64,000 bases of DNA, taken from NCBI RefSeq assembly GCF_900167005.1, contig NZ_FUXW01000001.1:372001-436000 (forward strand). The letters are read 5' to 3'. Of the stretch, positions 27,050-35,823 are shown in pieces; within the stretch, counting starts at the first letter, position 1; each line of letters begins with the position of its first letter. The notes beneath the pieces were generated by a model. It had not been told where the DNA came from, made no database searches, and worked only from the letters and a program-made list of their open reading frames with translations. The DNA is from Butyricicoccus pullicaecorum DSM 23266. Its GTDB lineage: Bacteria > Bacillota > Clostridia > Oscillospirales > Butyricicoccaceae. The position numbers were made by a program, and so were the translations under genes.

Positions 27050-27885
27050 GATTCTATGGTACCCTCGCATACGGTGACAGCGGGGCCGGTCATCCAGACG
27101 GTCTCGTCGGTGTAGCAGATGGTCAGATCGCCGCCGCGCAGGTGTACCAGAATATCCTCGTTCTTGGGGCAGTGACCGTTGAGCACGGCTGCAACTGCCG
27201 CCGCACAGGTGCCCGTACCGCATGCCCAGGTCTCGCCGCTGCCGCGCTCCCAGACACGCATCTTGAGTTCGTGGTCGCCCAGTACATTGATAAACTCGGT
27301 GTTGACGCGCTCGGGGAAAGCAGGGTGGTGCTCAAAGTCCGGGCCGATCTTCTCGAGATCCAGACCGTCTACATCCTCCTCCTGGAACAGGACGCAGTGC
27401 GGGTTGCCCATACCGACCGCGGTTGCCGCGTAGGTCACACCATTTACGGTCAGATCGGTGCCTGCCTGCTGGGGCAGGGTACAGGGAATTTCGCTGGGGG
27501 TCAGGATGGCAGCGCCCATGTCCACGCGTACCTGAACGACCTTGCCGTTCTCCGGGTACAGGGTCAGGTGCTTGATGCCCGACAGCGTCTCGACCGTGAT
27601 CTCGGTGCGGCCATCAACCATGCCATAATCGTACAGGTATTTGCCCACGCAGCGGATACCGTTGCCGCACATTTTACCCTCACTGCCGTCGGCGTTGAAC
27701 ATGCGCATTTTTGCGTCTGCGACCTCGGACGGACAGATCAGAATGATGCCGTCACTGCCTACGCCGAAGTGCACTTCAGAGAGGCGAATGGCCAGCTCAG
27801 ACGGGTTTTTGATTGACTGTTCAAAGCAATTAAAATAGAGATAGCTGTTTCCGCAGCCCTGCATTTTTGTGAAAGAAAGTTTCAT
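27046..27885 (-). CDS. dapF: Diaminopimelate epimerase
   Basis: Interconverts LL- and meso-diaminopimelate for lysine and peptidoglycan synthesis. 279 aa. Catalytic cysteines lie in GKMCGNGIRCVGKYLYDYG (~residue 73) and TWACGTGTCAAAVAAVLNG (~residue 217), the two DapF signatures. N-terminal KMQGCGNSYLYFN replaces the more common GxGNDF form. The ATG at 27885 has AGGAGG upstream (minus strand). It is first in an operon with the HAD phosphatase. Confidence 0.95.
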   Translation of the reverse strand: MKLSFTKMQGCGNSYLYFNCFEQSIKNPSELAIRLSEVHFGVGSDGIILICPSEVADAKMRMFNADGSEGKMCGNGIRCVGKYLYDYGMVDGRTEITVETLSGIKHLTLYPENGKVVQVRVDMGAAILTPSEIPCTLPQQAGTDLTVNGVTYAATAVGMGNPHCVLFQEEDVDGLDLEKIGPDFEHHPAFPERVNTEFINVLGDHELKMRVWERGSGETWACGTGTCAAAVAAVLNGHCPKNEDILVHLRGGDLTICYTDETVWMTGPAVTVCEGTIES

Positions 27886-28076
27886 AAATGGCCTCCTTGG
27901 CGGAAAATATGAGATATTACCATGATAAACGGTTTGGCAAGGCGCGTCAAGAGGGGATATCGGAGGAGAGAAGGGTCGGAAAAATGGATTTTTTGCATTT
28001 TGCATAGAAAGGAGCGGCGTGGAACGGCTATCCTTGTCGATTGCAGAAAACCGGCGTTCACAGGGCGGTTCTGCGC

Positions 28077-28208
28077 TGGACAAAGGGAAAAAATGCGCAT
28101 ATAATGAAATTTATAGTTGGTCTGCCGCGAGAAAAACGCAGACCGCACCCGGCCCAAGGGGGGCCGTCTCTCAAAATTTGAACTTGGATTAAAAATAGGA
28201 GGCAAACC
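28077..28208 (+). promoter_or_regulatory. glnA promoter and structured 5' leader
   Basis: TGGACA (28077-28082), 17 bp, TATAAT (28100-28105). The ~95-nt leader carries two hairpins: GTCTGC..GCAGAC (28120-28143) and CGGCCC/GGGCCG (about 28151-28168). The rest of the 323-bp gap (27886-28076) shows no gene. Two adjacent hairpins before a nitrogen gene recall ANTAR-type antitermination targets, but the loop consensus was not verified. Confidence 0.5.
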
Positions 28209-30323
28209 ATGAGCAAAGTACCCGAACTGTTCGGTAGTATGGTGTTCAACGAATCGGTCATGAAGGAGCGTCTGCCCAAAGACGTATTCAAGGCGCTCAA
28301 GAGCACGATCACGGAGGGCACCGCACTCGACCCGACGGTTGCAAACATCGTGGCCAACGCAATGAAGGACTGGGCCATTTCGATGGGGGCGACCCATTAT
28401 ACCCATTGGTTCCAGCCTATGACCGGTATCACCGCGGAAAAGCATGACTCGTTCATCACCCCGGGTGCCGAAGGCGCGGTCATCATGGAGTTTTCGGGCA
28501 AGGAGCTCATCAAGGGCGAGCCGGACGCATCGTCCTTCCCGTCGGGCGGTCTGCGCGCGACTTTTGAGGCACGCGGTTACACCGCATGGGACCCAACCTC
28601 CTATGCATTCATTAAGGATCACACCCTGTGCATCCCGACTGCATTCTGCTCGTACACCGGCCAGATCCTCGACAAGAAGACCCCGCTTCTGCGCTCGATG
28701 GAAGCGATCTCCAAGCAGGCTTGCCGCGTACTGCGCCTGTTTGGCAAGGACTGCAAGCATGTTACCACCACGGTCGGTCCTGAGCAGGAATATTTCCTCA
28801 TCAACAAGAGCGATTATGCCAAGCGTCCCGACCTGATCCTGACCGGCCGTACCCTGTTCGGTGCACCCGCACCCAAGGGTCAGGAGATGGATGACCACTA
28901 TTTCGGTTCCATCCGTCCGCGTGTCAAGGCATTCATGGCAGAGCTCGACGAGGAGCTGTGGAAGCTCGGCATCTACTCTAAGACCGAGCACAACGAGGTT
29001 GCACCCTGCCAGCACGAGATGGCTCCGATCTTTGAGACCACCAACATTGCGGTCGATCACAACCAGCTGACCATGGAGGTCATGAAGCGCGTCGCTGACC
29101 GTCACGGCTTCGTCTGCCTGCTGCACGAAAAGCCGTTTGAGGGCATCAACGGTTCTGGTAAGCACAATAACTGGTCGATCTCGACCGATCGCGGCGAGAA
29201 CCTGCTCGAGCCGGGCAACACCCCGTCCTCCAACGCACAGTTCCTGCTGTTCCTGACCGCTGTCATCAAGGCAGTCGACGAGTATCAGGATCTGCTGCGC
29301 CTGTCGGCAGCGAGCGCGGGCAATGACCATCGTCTGGGTGCACACGAGGCACCTCCGGCAGTTGTCTCCATGTACATCGGCGACGAGCTGGGCGCAGTCG
29401 TTGACGCGATGGTATCGGGCAAGACCTACCACGCAGCCGAGAAGACCCACATGGACATCGGCGTCAGCGCTCTGCCCAACATCCCCAAGGATACCTCTGA
29501 CCGTAACCGTACCTCGCCCTTTGCCTTCACCGGCAATAAGTTCGAGTTCCGTATGCCCGGTTCGACCTTCAACGTGGCATGTACCAACACCATCCTGAAT
29601 ACTGCGGTAGCAGAAGAGCTGCGCCAGTTCGCTGACGAGCTTGAGCAGGCCGAGAACTTTGAGCAGGCACTGTCCGAGCTGATCATTCGCGAGATCAAGG
29701 CGCATAAGCGCATTATCTTCAACGGCAACGGCTACGATGACGCATGGCTGGTTGAGGCTAAGAAGCGCGGCCTGTCCAATCTGGCTTCCACACCCGATGC
29801 CCTGCCGCACTACACCGACAAGAAGAACCTGCAGCTGTTCACCCGTCACGGTGTCTACACCCCGGTTGAGGTTGGCTCGCGTGAGGAGATTCTGCTCGAA
29901 GAGTACGCAAAGACTCTGCGCATTGAGGCACTGACCATGCTCGATATGCTGCGCAAGCTCATCCTGCCCGCTTGTGCCAAGTTCTCCCGTGATCTGGCTG
30001 AGGGTGTTGCACTCAAGAAGCAGATCGGCGTAGACGCTCCGGCTGAGGTTGAGATGGTACGCCGGGTCACCGACAAGACCGCTGCGCTGTCCGCTGCACA
30101 GGACGTGCTGGCGCACAAGGTAGAGGCTGCAAAGGATGTACTGACCGAGGCATTCGCTGTCGCACCCGGCGGCGTGGGCGCGCGCAAGCTGTCGCGCTAC
30201 TACCGCGACGAGGTTCTGCCGGCAATGAAGGAAGCCAGAAAGCTGGCGGACGAACTGGAGAACCTGGTGTCCAAGGAGTACTGGCCCTTCCCGACATACA
30301 GCGACATTCTGTTCTATGTATAA
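28209..30323 (+). CDS. glnA: Glutamine synthetase type III
   Basis: ATP-dependent amidation of glutamate; main ammonia assimilation. 704 aa, typical for GSIII (GlnN) and far longer than GSI (~450 aa). The GSIII N-terminal domain has [12 protein letters not shown] and the DSFITPG motif. Catalytic-core segments are [48 protein letters not shown] and [18 protein letters not shown]. The C-terminal ~150 residues are helical. AGGAGGC precedes the ATG. It stands alone with its own promoter and terminator. Confidence 0.96.
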   Translation: MSKVPELFGSMVFNESVMKERLPKDVFKALKSTITEGTALDPTVANIVANAMKDWAISMGATHYTHWFQPMTGITAEKHDSFITPGAEGAVIMEFSGKELIKGEPDASSFPSGGLRATFEARGYTAWDPTSYAFIKDHTLCIPTAFCSYTGQILDKKTPLLRSMEAISKQACRVLRLFGKDCKHVTTTVGPEQEYFLINKSDYAKRPDLILTGRTLFGAPAPKGQEMDDHYFGSIRPRVKAFMAELDEELWKLGIYSKTEHNEVAPCQHEMAPIFETTNIAVDHNQLTMEVMKRVADRHGFVCLLHEKPFEGINGSGKHNNWSISTDRGENLLEPGNTPSSNAQFLLFLTAVIKAVDEYQDLLRLSAASAGNDHRLGAHEAPPAVVSMYIGDELGAVVDAMVSGKTYHAAEKTHMDIGVSALPNIPKDTSDRNRTSPFAFTGNKFEFRMPGSTFNVACTNTILNTAVAEELRQFADELEQAENFEQALSELIIREIKAHKRIIFNGNGYDDAWLVEAKKRGLSNLASTPDALPHYTDKKNLQLFTRHGVYTPVEVGSREEILLEEYAKTLRIEALTMLDMLRKLILPACAKFSRDLAEGVALKKQIGVDAPAEVEMVRRVTDKTAALSAAQDVLAHKVEAAKDVLTEAFAVAPGGVGARKLSRYYRDEVLPAMKEARKLADELENLVSKEYWPFPTYSDILFYV

Positions 30324-30331
30324 GTTTTTTC

Positions 30332-30360
30332 AGCGCGCAGCCGTCAGGCTGCGCGCTTTG
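30332..30360 (+). terminator. Terminator after glnA
   Basis: AGCGCGCAGCC / GGCTGCGCGCT stem, GTCA loop, short T-rich tail. Confidence 0.75.
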
Positions 30361-30474
30361 TCTTATGTGCGGACAAAACCGCACGAATATGGGAAAATTG
30401 GACGGTTTTTATAGTCTTTCGTCAAAAGTTGTGATATACTAATTCCCATCAGCAAATGATACGGAGGCCCTGTT

Positions 30475-31503
30475 GTGAAGATGAAGAAACTATTAGCCGC
30501 GGGTATGCTGGGCGCATTGCTTTTGGTGTCCGGCTGTGAGCCTGCGTCCAGTCAGTCGGACTTTTATGCGATGGATACCTTTATGACCGTTACGACCTAT
30601 GACAAGAACGAAAAGACGGCCGAGGATACAAGGGTAGAGATCGAGCAGCATATCAATGGACTGGATCAGCTCATGTCGCGCCAGCGGGAAGAGAGTGAGC
30701 TGTCTGCGCTCAACGCGGCGAACGGTCAGCCGGTCACCGTGTCGGACGAGCTTTACGAGGCGATCGAGACCGCGGTACAGTATGCCGAACTGACGGATGG
30801 TGCATACGACCCGACCACTGCACCGCTGTCCGATCTGTGGGGCATCGGTACCGATCACGAACATGTACCGACTCAGGCAGAGATCGATGAGACGCTTAAG
30901 AAGGTCGGCTGGCGCAATATTCAGCTATTGGGAAACAATACCGTGCAGCTGCTCAACGGTGCACAGGTTGACCTCGGCGGCATCGGCAAGGGCTGGGCGG
31001 CCAATGATGCGGCAGCCATCTGCCGGATGGCAGGCGATACCATGCAGGCACTCGCGCAGCTGGGTGGCAATATCTACGGCATCGGAAAAAATCCCAACAG
31101 CGAGGACGGCACCTGGCGCATCGGCATCGCCGACCCGGACAACAGTGCAAGCTCGGTTGCGGTGATCTCCATGACCGATGAATCGGTCGTGACCTCGGGC
31201 GATTATGAGCGGTATTTCATGCAGGATGGCAAGCGATACCATCACATTTTTGACCCTTCGACCGGATATCCGACCGATAACGGCCTGCGCAGCGTCACCG
31301 TTGTCGATACCGATTCGGCGAAGGCCGACGCGCTGACCACCGGTCTGTTTGTCAAGGGACTGGATAAGGGGCTGGAATTCTGCGCAGAACACGACATCAA
31401 GGCGGTTTTTATCACCTCTGACAAGCGCATCATTCCGACCGAGAACGTATTGCCGCAGTATACCTTTATGGGCGAGGAAGCAGGGTACATCGATGCAAGG
31501 TAA
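30475..31503 (+). CDS. apbE: FAD:protein FMN transferase (ApbE), lipoprotein
   Basis: Transfers FMN from FAD to a Thr of target flavoproteins at the outer membrane face. 342 aa. The signal peptide has lipobox VSGC (Cys21). ApbE motifs are MDTFMTVTTYD, the GAYDPTTAPLSDLWG region, DLGGIGKGWAANDAA (~residue 163), GGNIYGIGKNP and the Mg/FAD segment HHIFDPSTGYPTDNGL followed by DALTTGLFV. The GTG start (30475) has GGAGG 7 nt upstream, better placed than ATG 30481. It overlaps the NusG_II gene by 11 nt, so the three following genes probably share a transcript. Confidence 0.95.
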   Translation: MKMKKLLAAGMLGALLLVSGCEPASSQSDFYAMDTFMTVTTYDKNEKTAEDTRVEIEQHINGLDQLMSRQREESELSALNAANGQPVTVSDELYEAIETAVQYAELTDGAYDPTTAPLSDLWGIGTDHEHVPTQAEIDETLKKVGWRNIQLLGNNTVQLLNGAQVDLGGIGKGWAANDAAAICRMAGDTMQALAQLGGNIYGIGKNPNSEDGTWRIGIADPDNSASSVAVISMTDESVVTSGDYERYFMQDGKRYHHIFDPSTGYPTDNGLRSVTVVDTDSAKADALTTGLFVKGLDKGLEFCAEHDIKAVFITSDKRIIPTENVLPQYTFMGEEAGYIDAR

Positions 31504-31870
31504 ATTGCGCTGGGGCGATTTTGTGATCTGTGCGGTCGTACTGGCACTGGCGGGACTCATCACCTTGCCCTTTCTCTTTCAGCCCTCGGACAGCCTGACT
31601 TGTGAGATCAAACAGGGCGATACCGTGGTCAAGACCATACGCTTGGCCGACGGCTATCAGGACACCATCACGCTGACAGCGGGAGACATCACGAACGTCA
31701 TCGAGGTGGACGGCAAGAGCGTACGCTTTGCCTCGTCCAACTGTCCTGATCAGGTGTGCGTCCACACCGGCACGCTCACCCGTGCCGGTCAGATGGCGGT
31801 CTGTCTGCCTACCCGTGTCGTCGTGCGTCTGATCGGTGAAGATACGACCGTGGACGCGGTGGCACGATGA
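31493..31870 (+). CDS. NusG domain II protein (EetA-like)
   Basis: 125 aa, one N-terminal transmembrane helix (residues ~10-30), then a small beta domain with the NusG_II pattern: ITLTAGDITNVIEVDGKSVRFASSNCPDQVCVHTG, where the CPDQVC pair stands out. In Listeria the flavin-based extracellular electron-transfer locus pairs an EetA protein of this kind with EetB and an ApbE/FmnB; that assignment is from memory of the locus. The ATG at 31493 overlaps the apbE end by 11 nt. The role is inferred: an accessory membrane component of a flavinylated redox system. Confidence 0.82.
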   Translation: MQGKLRWGDFVICAVVLALAGLITLPFLFQPSDSLTCEIKQGDTVVKTIRLADGYQDTITLTAGDITNVIEVDGKSVRFASSNCPDQVCVHTGTLTRAGQMAVCLPTRVVVRLIGEDTTVDAVAR

Positions 31871-31886
31871 GAGGAGGCAGGGATAA

Positions 31887-32402
31887 ATGAAGACAAGCAA
31901 ACGGGTCGCACTGTGCGGTCTGCTGGTCGCGGCAGCACTGGTGCTGTCCCTCGTGGAGCACATGTTTCCCTTACAGGCCGCCGTGCCCGTTCCGGGCATC
32001 AAACTGGGTCTTGCGAACGTCGTGACACTCTTTGCCCTGACGCGTCTGAGGCTGCGTGAGACGGTCGCGGTCGTTGTGGTGCGCGTTATTCTGTCCTCGG
32101 TGTTTATGGGCAGCGTCACTGCGTTTCTGTTCTCGCTCTTCGGCGGCTTGCTGTCCATGCTGGTCATGCGCGTGCTGCTGTACGGTCTGGGACGGTGTTT
32201 TTCCATTCCGGGGATCTCAATTGCGGGCGCGGCTGCACATGATATCGGTCAGATCGGCGCGGCTATTCTCGTGCTGGGCACGGTCGACGTGGTGGGCTAT
32301 CTGCCCTTCCTGCTCGTGCTGTCCATCCCGATGGGCTTTGCAACTGGTCTGGTCTGCGCGGCGGTGCTCGGCCACCTCAAAAAAATAAATATGGAAATCT
32401 GA
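31887..32402 (+). CDS. Gx transporter family protein (EetB-like)
   Basis: 171 aa, about five hydrophobic segments. It shows the family pattern LVEHMFPLQAAVPVPGIKLGLANVVTLFAL near residues 22-50 and AAAHDIGQIGAAILV near residue 117. The family is annotated either as heptaprenyl diphosphate synthase component I or as Gx transporter; its relatives act in flavin-based electron transfer (EetB) and it resembles ECF S-components. It lies 17 nt after the NusG_II gene, forming the order apbE - NusG_II - Gx seen in many Clostridia. Confidence 0.85.
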   Translation: MKTSKRVALCGLLVAAALVLSLVEHMFPLQAAVPVPGIKLGLANVVTLFALTRLRLRETVAVVVVRVILSSVFMGSVTAFLFSLFGGLLSMLVMRVLLYGLGRCFSIPGISIAGAAAHDIGQIGAAILVLGTVDVVGYLPFLLVLSIPMGFATGLVCAAVLGHLKKINMEI

Positions 32403-32482
32403 CAGGATTTTTCCGGTCTCGCTTCCGGTTAATGCGCGTACAAAGCACATATACTAGCGCAAAAAGGAAGGAGCGAGATTTG

Positions 32483-32857
32483 ATGAAAAAGCGTATGTTA
32501 TCTTCTGTCCTGCTGGCGCTGGCGCTCACGTCCATGCTGGCCGGCTGCGGCAATCAGAATGACACCAAGCCGGATAACAATATGACCGACCAGACCACGC
32601 AGAACGATGCGGCACAGAATAACGATACCACCGACCTGCCCAACGCACCCGACAACGGTTCGAACGTGCAGGGGGATAAAAATATGGTCGGTGACAATCA
32701 GACACCGAGTGACGGCTCAGTGACCCAGGATGCCAAGGATATGGCGGATAATGCGGGTGATATGGTCGGAGACGCAGGCGACATGGTTGGCGACGCGGCC
32801 AAGGATGCTGGCAACGCCGTGAAAAACGCGACCGACTCCATGACAGGAAAGAAGTAA
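32483..32857 (+). CDS. Low-complexity lipoprotein
   Basis: 124 aa. The signal peptide has lipobox LAGC (Cys ~22). The rest is almost wholly Asn/Asp/Gln/Thr and then Ala/Gly/Asp repeats (AGDMVGDAGDMVGDAAKDAGNAVKNA), with no folded domain that I recognise. The tail is amphipathic, with an 11-residue-like periodicity. ATG 32483 has GGAAGGAG upstream. It follows the Gx gene by 80 nt and may extend the operon, although no flavinylation (D-x-x-x-S/T-G-A-T) motif is seen in it. Confidence 0.65.
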   Translation: MKKRMLSSVLLALALTSMLAGCGNQNDTKPDNNMTDQTTQNDAAQNNDTTDLPNAPDNGSNVQGDKNMVGDNQTPSDGSVTQDAKDMADNAGDMVGDAGDMVGDAAKDAGNAVKNATDSMTGKK

Positions 32858-32863
32858 AAAATA

Positions 32864-32904
32864 AGCGGGGTGCAATCCGGTTTTCGGACTGCATCCCGCT
32901 TTTG
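32864..32904. terminator. Terminator between lipoprotein and ilvA
   Basis: AGCGGGGTGCAATCCG pairs with CGGACTGCATCCCGCT (two internal mismatches), TTTT after it on plus; convergent genes share it. Confidence 0.8.
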
Positions 32905-32917
32905 TGATGCGCAAAAA

Positions 32918-34156
32918 TTATTTCTTGTTGAACAGCTCGTAGCCGCCCTGCTTCTTGCTGTAAATGTCGTAGCCGCCCTTCTTGAGCGCCTTGAGCAGAC
33001 GGTTTGCGTGCTCATCGCCGCTGACTTCGCAGACGACCTCGATGATGGCTTCGTCAATGTCCAGATCGGCAGCAACGCGGTCATGGTTGAACAGGATGAC
33101 GTTTGCATTCTGCTCGGCCACGATGTGTGCGAAGTTCTCCAGTGCACCCGGAACGTCGGGCATGATGGTCGAGAACTTGATGTGACGGTGACGGGTGACC
33201 AGACCCTTTTCGACAACCTTGTGGATGAAGGATACATCGATATTGCCGCCCGACATAACGCAGACGACCTTCTTGCCCTTGATGTCTACCTTCTGATTCA
33301 GAACAGCGGCAAGGGAAGCGGCACCTGCGGGCTCGACGACCTGCTTGGTGCGCTCGAGCAGCATAAGAATGGTGGACGCGATCTCGGCATCGGATACGGT
33401 GACCATCTGATCGACGTACTGGTTGATGTACTGCATGGTCAGGTCGCCCGGTTCCTTGACTGCGATACCGTCAGCAATGGTGTGTGCGGTTGCAGTCGGA
33501 CGGATGCTGTCCTGATGGAAGGAGTCCACAATCGCAGATGCGCCCTCGGCCTGTACGCCGATGACCTGAATGCGGGGGTTGATCTGCTTGACACAGGCAG
33601 CAACACCCGAGATCAGTCCGCCGCCGCCGGCAGGAACAAAAATCATGTCAACCGTAGGCAGATCGCTCAGGATTTCCAGACCAATCGTACCCTGACCGGC
33701 CATAACATCCTCGTCGTTGAACGGATGAATGAGCTCTGCGCCGGTCTGCTCAATGATCTCGCAGGCCTTCTGGTAGGTCTCGTCATAGACCGAGCCGTGC
33801 AGCACGACCTTGGCACCGTAGCCCTCGGTTGCTGCGACCTTGGCGATGGGTGCCGAGCGGGGCATGACGATGGTTGCCGGAACGCCGACCGAAGCAGCAG
33901 CAAAGGCAACGCCCTGTGCATGGTTGCCAGCGGAGGAGGCGACGACCGCTTTGAGGTTGCCCTCCATGTAACGCTTCATAATCTTGTTGTACGCACCGCG
34001 TACTTTAAAAGAACCGGTTTTTTGCTGATTTTCATATTTCAGATAAACTTCCGCGCCGGTCATCGCGGAAAAGGTGCAGGACGTGCTCAGAGGAATGGTG
34101 TGGATGACATTCTTCAGGCGGGCCGCTGCTTCCTGGAAGTCATTGACTGTCAGCAT
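32918..34156 (-). CDS. ilvA: Threonine ammonia-lyase with ACT domain
   Basis: PLP enzyme converting threonine to 2-oxobutanoate and ammonia. 412 aa. PLP lysine is in KTGSFKVRGAYNKI (~residue 48), the phosphate-binding glycines in VVASSAGNHAQGVAFAA, and a second loop in FVPAGGGGLISG. Residues ~330-405 form the regulatory ACT-type domain (HRHIKFSTIMPDVPGALENFAHIVAE). The length and single ACT domain fit the short biosynthetic or catabolic form (TdcB/IlvA), and the two cannot be told apart here. It is divergent from the DivIVA-like gene. Confidence 0.93.
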   Translation of the reverse strand: MLTVNDFQEAAARLKNVIHTIPLSTSCTFSAMTGAEVYLKYENQQKTGSFKVRGAYNKIMKRYMEGNLKAVVASSAGNHAQGVAFAAASVGVPATIVMPRSAPIAKVAATEGYGAKVVLHGSVYDETYQKACEIIEQTGAELIHPFNDEDVMAGQGTIGLEILSDLPTVDMIFVPAGGGGLISGVAACVKQINPRIQVIGVQAEGASAIVDSFHQDSIRPTATAHTIADGIAVKEPGDLTMQYINQYVDQMVTVSDAEIASTILMLLERTKQVVEPAGAASLAAVLNQKVDIKGKKVVCVMSGGNIDVSFIHKVVEKGLVTRHRHIKFSTIMPDVPGALENFAHIVAEQNANVILFNHDRVAADLDIDEAIIEVVCEVSGDEHANRLLKALKKGGYDIYSKKQGGYELFNKK

Positions 34157-34289
34157 ATTGATTTCCCTGCTTTCCGAAAAAGGTTGATTATATTTTTACA
34201 GTTTAGCATGGTGTCTTGCGAATTGCAATACATCTAGCCGAAATTTGACTGCAAAAAAACCAGAATTTTCGCGAGGGAATAGATTTAAG

Positions 34290-34318
34290 TTGTGTTTTTT
34301 AGAGCATTTTGTTATAAT
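34290..34318 (+). promoter_or_regulatory. Promoter of the DivIVA-like gene
   Basis: TTGTGT (34290-34295), 17 bp, TATAAT (34313-34318). Confidence 0.55.
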
Positions 34319-34363
34319 AATCTTGTCTGAATGTAGATAAATCTATGCGGAGAAGGAAACATT

Positions 34364-35194
34364 ATGAGCCAATCGGAAATGGGTTTTCGCACAGCACCCT
34401 TTGGGTTCCGGCGGGAAGACGTGCTCGACTTTATCGAGGTTGAAGCCGACCGCCGCAGTGCACTCGAAGAAAAACTGAATAAGGCCGAGCAGGAGCGTAC
34501 ACGCATCCTGCAGGAAAAGGACGAAGCCGATCGCGCCGCACAGGCGCTCATCGCCGACCGTGACCGCATGCTGCAGGAAGAGCAGGCCAAGGAGCAGACC
34601 ATTGTCTCGCTCAAGGCGCAGGTGCGTCAGGCACAGGATGAGGCCGAGCAGGCAAAGCAGGAGCTTCAGACGCTCAAGAGCCGTCTGGAAGAGGCGCAGA
34701 GCGCGCTTGATCACGTGCGTGCGGACAATGCCGAGATGATTTCCAAGTGCGCCGAGTACGATGAGGCACGTGCACGTCTGGCTGAGATCGAGCTGTGCGC
34801 ACATGGCCGCGCTGAGGAGATTCAGCAGCGCGCTGAGCACGATGCGTGCTCACTGGTCGGTGAGGCTGAGCAGATGGCCGAGCGACTGCTCGCGGCGATT
34901 GAGCACACCAAGGAGTCCTACCGACAGGCACTGGCCGCAGCCGAGCGCGAGAACGCCAAGGCAAATGCACAGGCCGCCGAGGCACTGACCCAGCTGGACG
35001 AGATTATGACCGGTCTGCGCGGACGCATGTCGGGCACAGCACCCGAGCCCAAGCCGCAGGCGGCAAAGCCGGAAAAACCGGTACACAAGACCGAGGCAAA
35101 ACCTGTGGTACATACCGAAGAAAAACCGGTCTGTCCGATGCGCGAGAAACCCACGCTTGCCCAGCTTCTGGGCGCGCTGCGCGGCAATAAATGA
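34364..35194 (+). CDS. DivIVA-like coiled-coil protein
   Basis: 276 aa, highly charged. The N-terminal GFRREDVLDFIEVEADRRSALEEKL follows the DivIVA pattern of a short membrane-targeting head and coiled coil. Long heptad-rich helix spans residues ~20-215 (LQEKDEADRAAQALIADRDRM, LSRLEEAQSALDHVRADN style). The last ~50 residues are Pro/Lys/Glu-rich and end in REKPTLAQLLGALRGNK. DivIVA proteins mark curved membranes at poles or septa; function here is inferred from architecture. The fumarase beta gene starts 13 nt later, an unusual partner. Confidence 0.6.
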   Translation: MSQSEMGFRTAPFGFRREDVLDFIEVEADRRSALEEKLNKAEQERTRILQEKDEADRAAQALIADRDRMLQEEQAKEQTIVSLKAQVRQAQDEAEQAKQELQTLKSRLEEAQSALDHVRADNAEMISKCAEYDEARARLAEIELCAHGRAEEIQQRAEHDACSLVGEAEQMAERLLAAIEHTKESYRQALAAAERENAKANAQAAEALTQLDEIMTGLRGRMSGTAPEPKPQAAKPEKPVHKTEAKPVVHTEEKPVCPMREKPTLAQLLGALRGNK

Positions 35195-35207
35195 CGGAGG
35201 AACCAGC

Positions 35208-35762
35208 ATGGCACACTATGATTTAAAGACCCAAGACCTCAAAGCGTTCGCACCCAAGCTACGGGCAGGCGATACGGTCACGCTGACCGGTACGCTGTAT
35301 ACTGCACGCGATGCGGCGCACAAGCGTATTGTCGCAGCGATGGACGAGGGACAGGCCTTACCGTTTGATCTGGACGGCGCAGCGGTCTACTACGCAGGCC
35401 CGACCCCGGAAAAGCCCGGTCAGGTCATTGGCTCGGTCGGTCCGACCACTTCCGGACGCATGGACCCTTATTCGCCCCGCCTGCTCGACGCCGGTCTGAC
35501 CTGCATGATCGGTAAGGGCGTGCGCTCACAGGCGGTTGCCGATGCGATGGCACGCAACGGTGCCGTGTACATGGTCGCTATTGGCGGCGCCGGTGCGGTC
35601 AAGGCAGAGAGCGTCAAGGCACTCGATGTGATTGCATACGAGGATTTGGGATGCGAGTCGGTCAAGCGGCTGACCGTCGAGGGATTTACTGCCATTGTGG
35701 CAATGGACAGCGTAGGCGGTAACCTGTACCGCGATGGTGCGGCACAGTATCGCACCGAATAA
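35208..35762 (+). CDS. Fe-S hydro-lyase beta subunit (fumarate/tartrate dehydratase C-terminal)
   Basis: 184 aa, C-terminal (beta) part of two-subunit class I fumarate hydratases and L-tartrate dehydratases. Motifs include LSGTLYTARDAAHKR-like LTGTLYTARDAAHKRIV, AVYYAGPTPEKPGQVIGSVGPTTSGRMD, MIGKGVRS and VEGFTAIVAMDSVGGNLY. The catalytic [4Fe-4S] cluster normally sits in the alpha subunit, which is not adjacent here or elsewhere in the window, so this beta gene must partner with one located elsewhere. GGAGGAACC ribosome site. It lies 61 nt upstream of a hydrogenase gene. Confidence 0.9.
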   Translation: MAHYDLKTQDLKAFAPKLRAGDTVTLTGTLYTARDAAHKRIVAAMDEGQALPFDLDGAAVYYAGPTPEKPGQVIGSVGPTTSGRMDPYSPRLLDAGLTCMIGKGVRSQAVADAMARNGAVYMVAIGGAGAVKAESVKALDVIAYEDLGCESVKRLTVEGFTAIVAMDSVGGNLYRDGAAQYRTE

Positions 35763-35823
35763 GGGATGATTTGATTGATTCGGGGAAAGAATTGACGATT
35801 TTACGAAAGAGGGGAAACCACCA

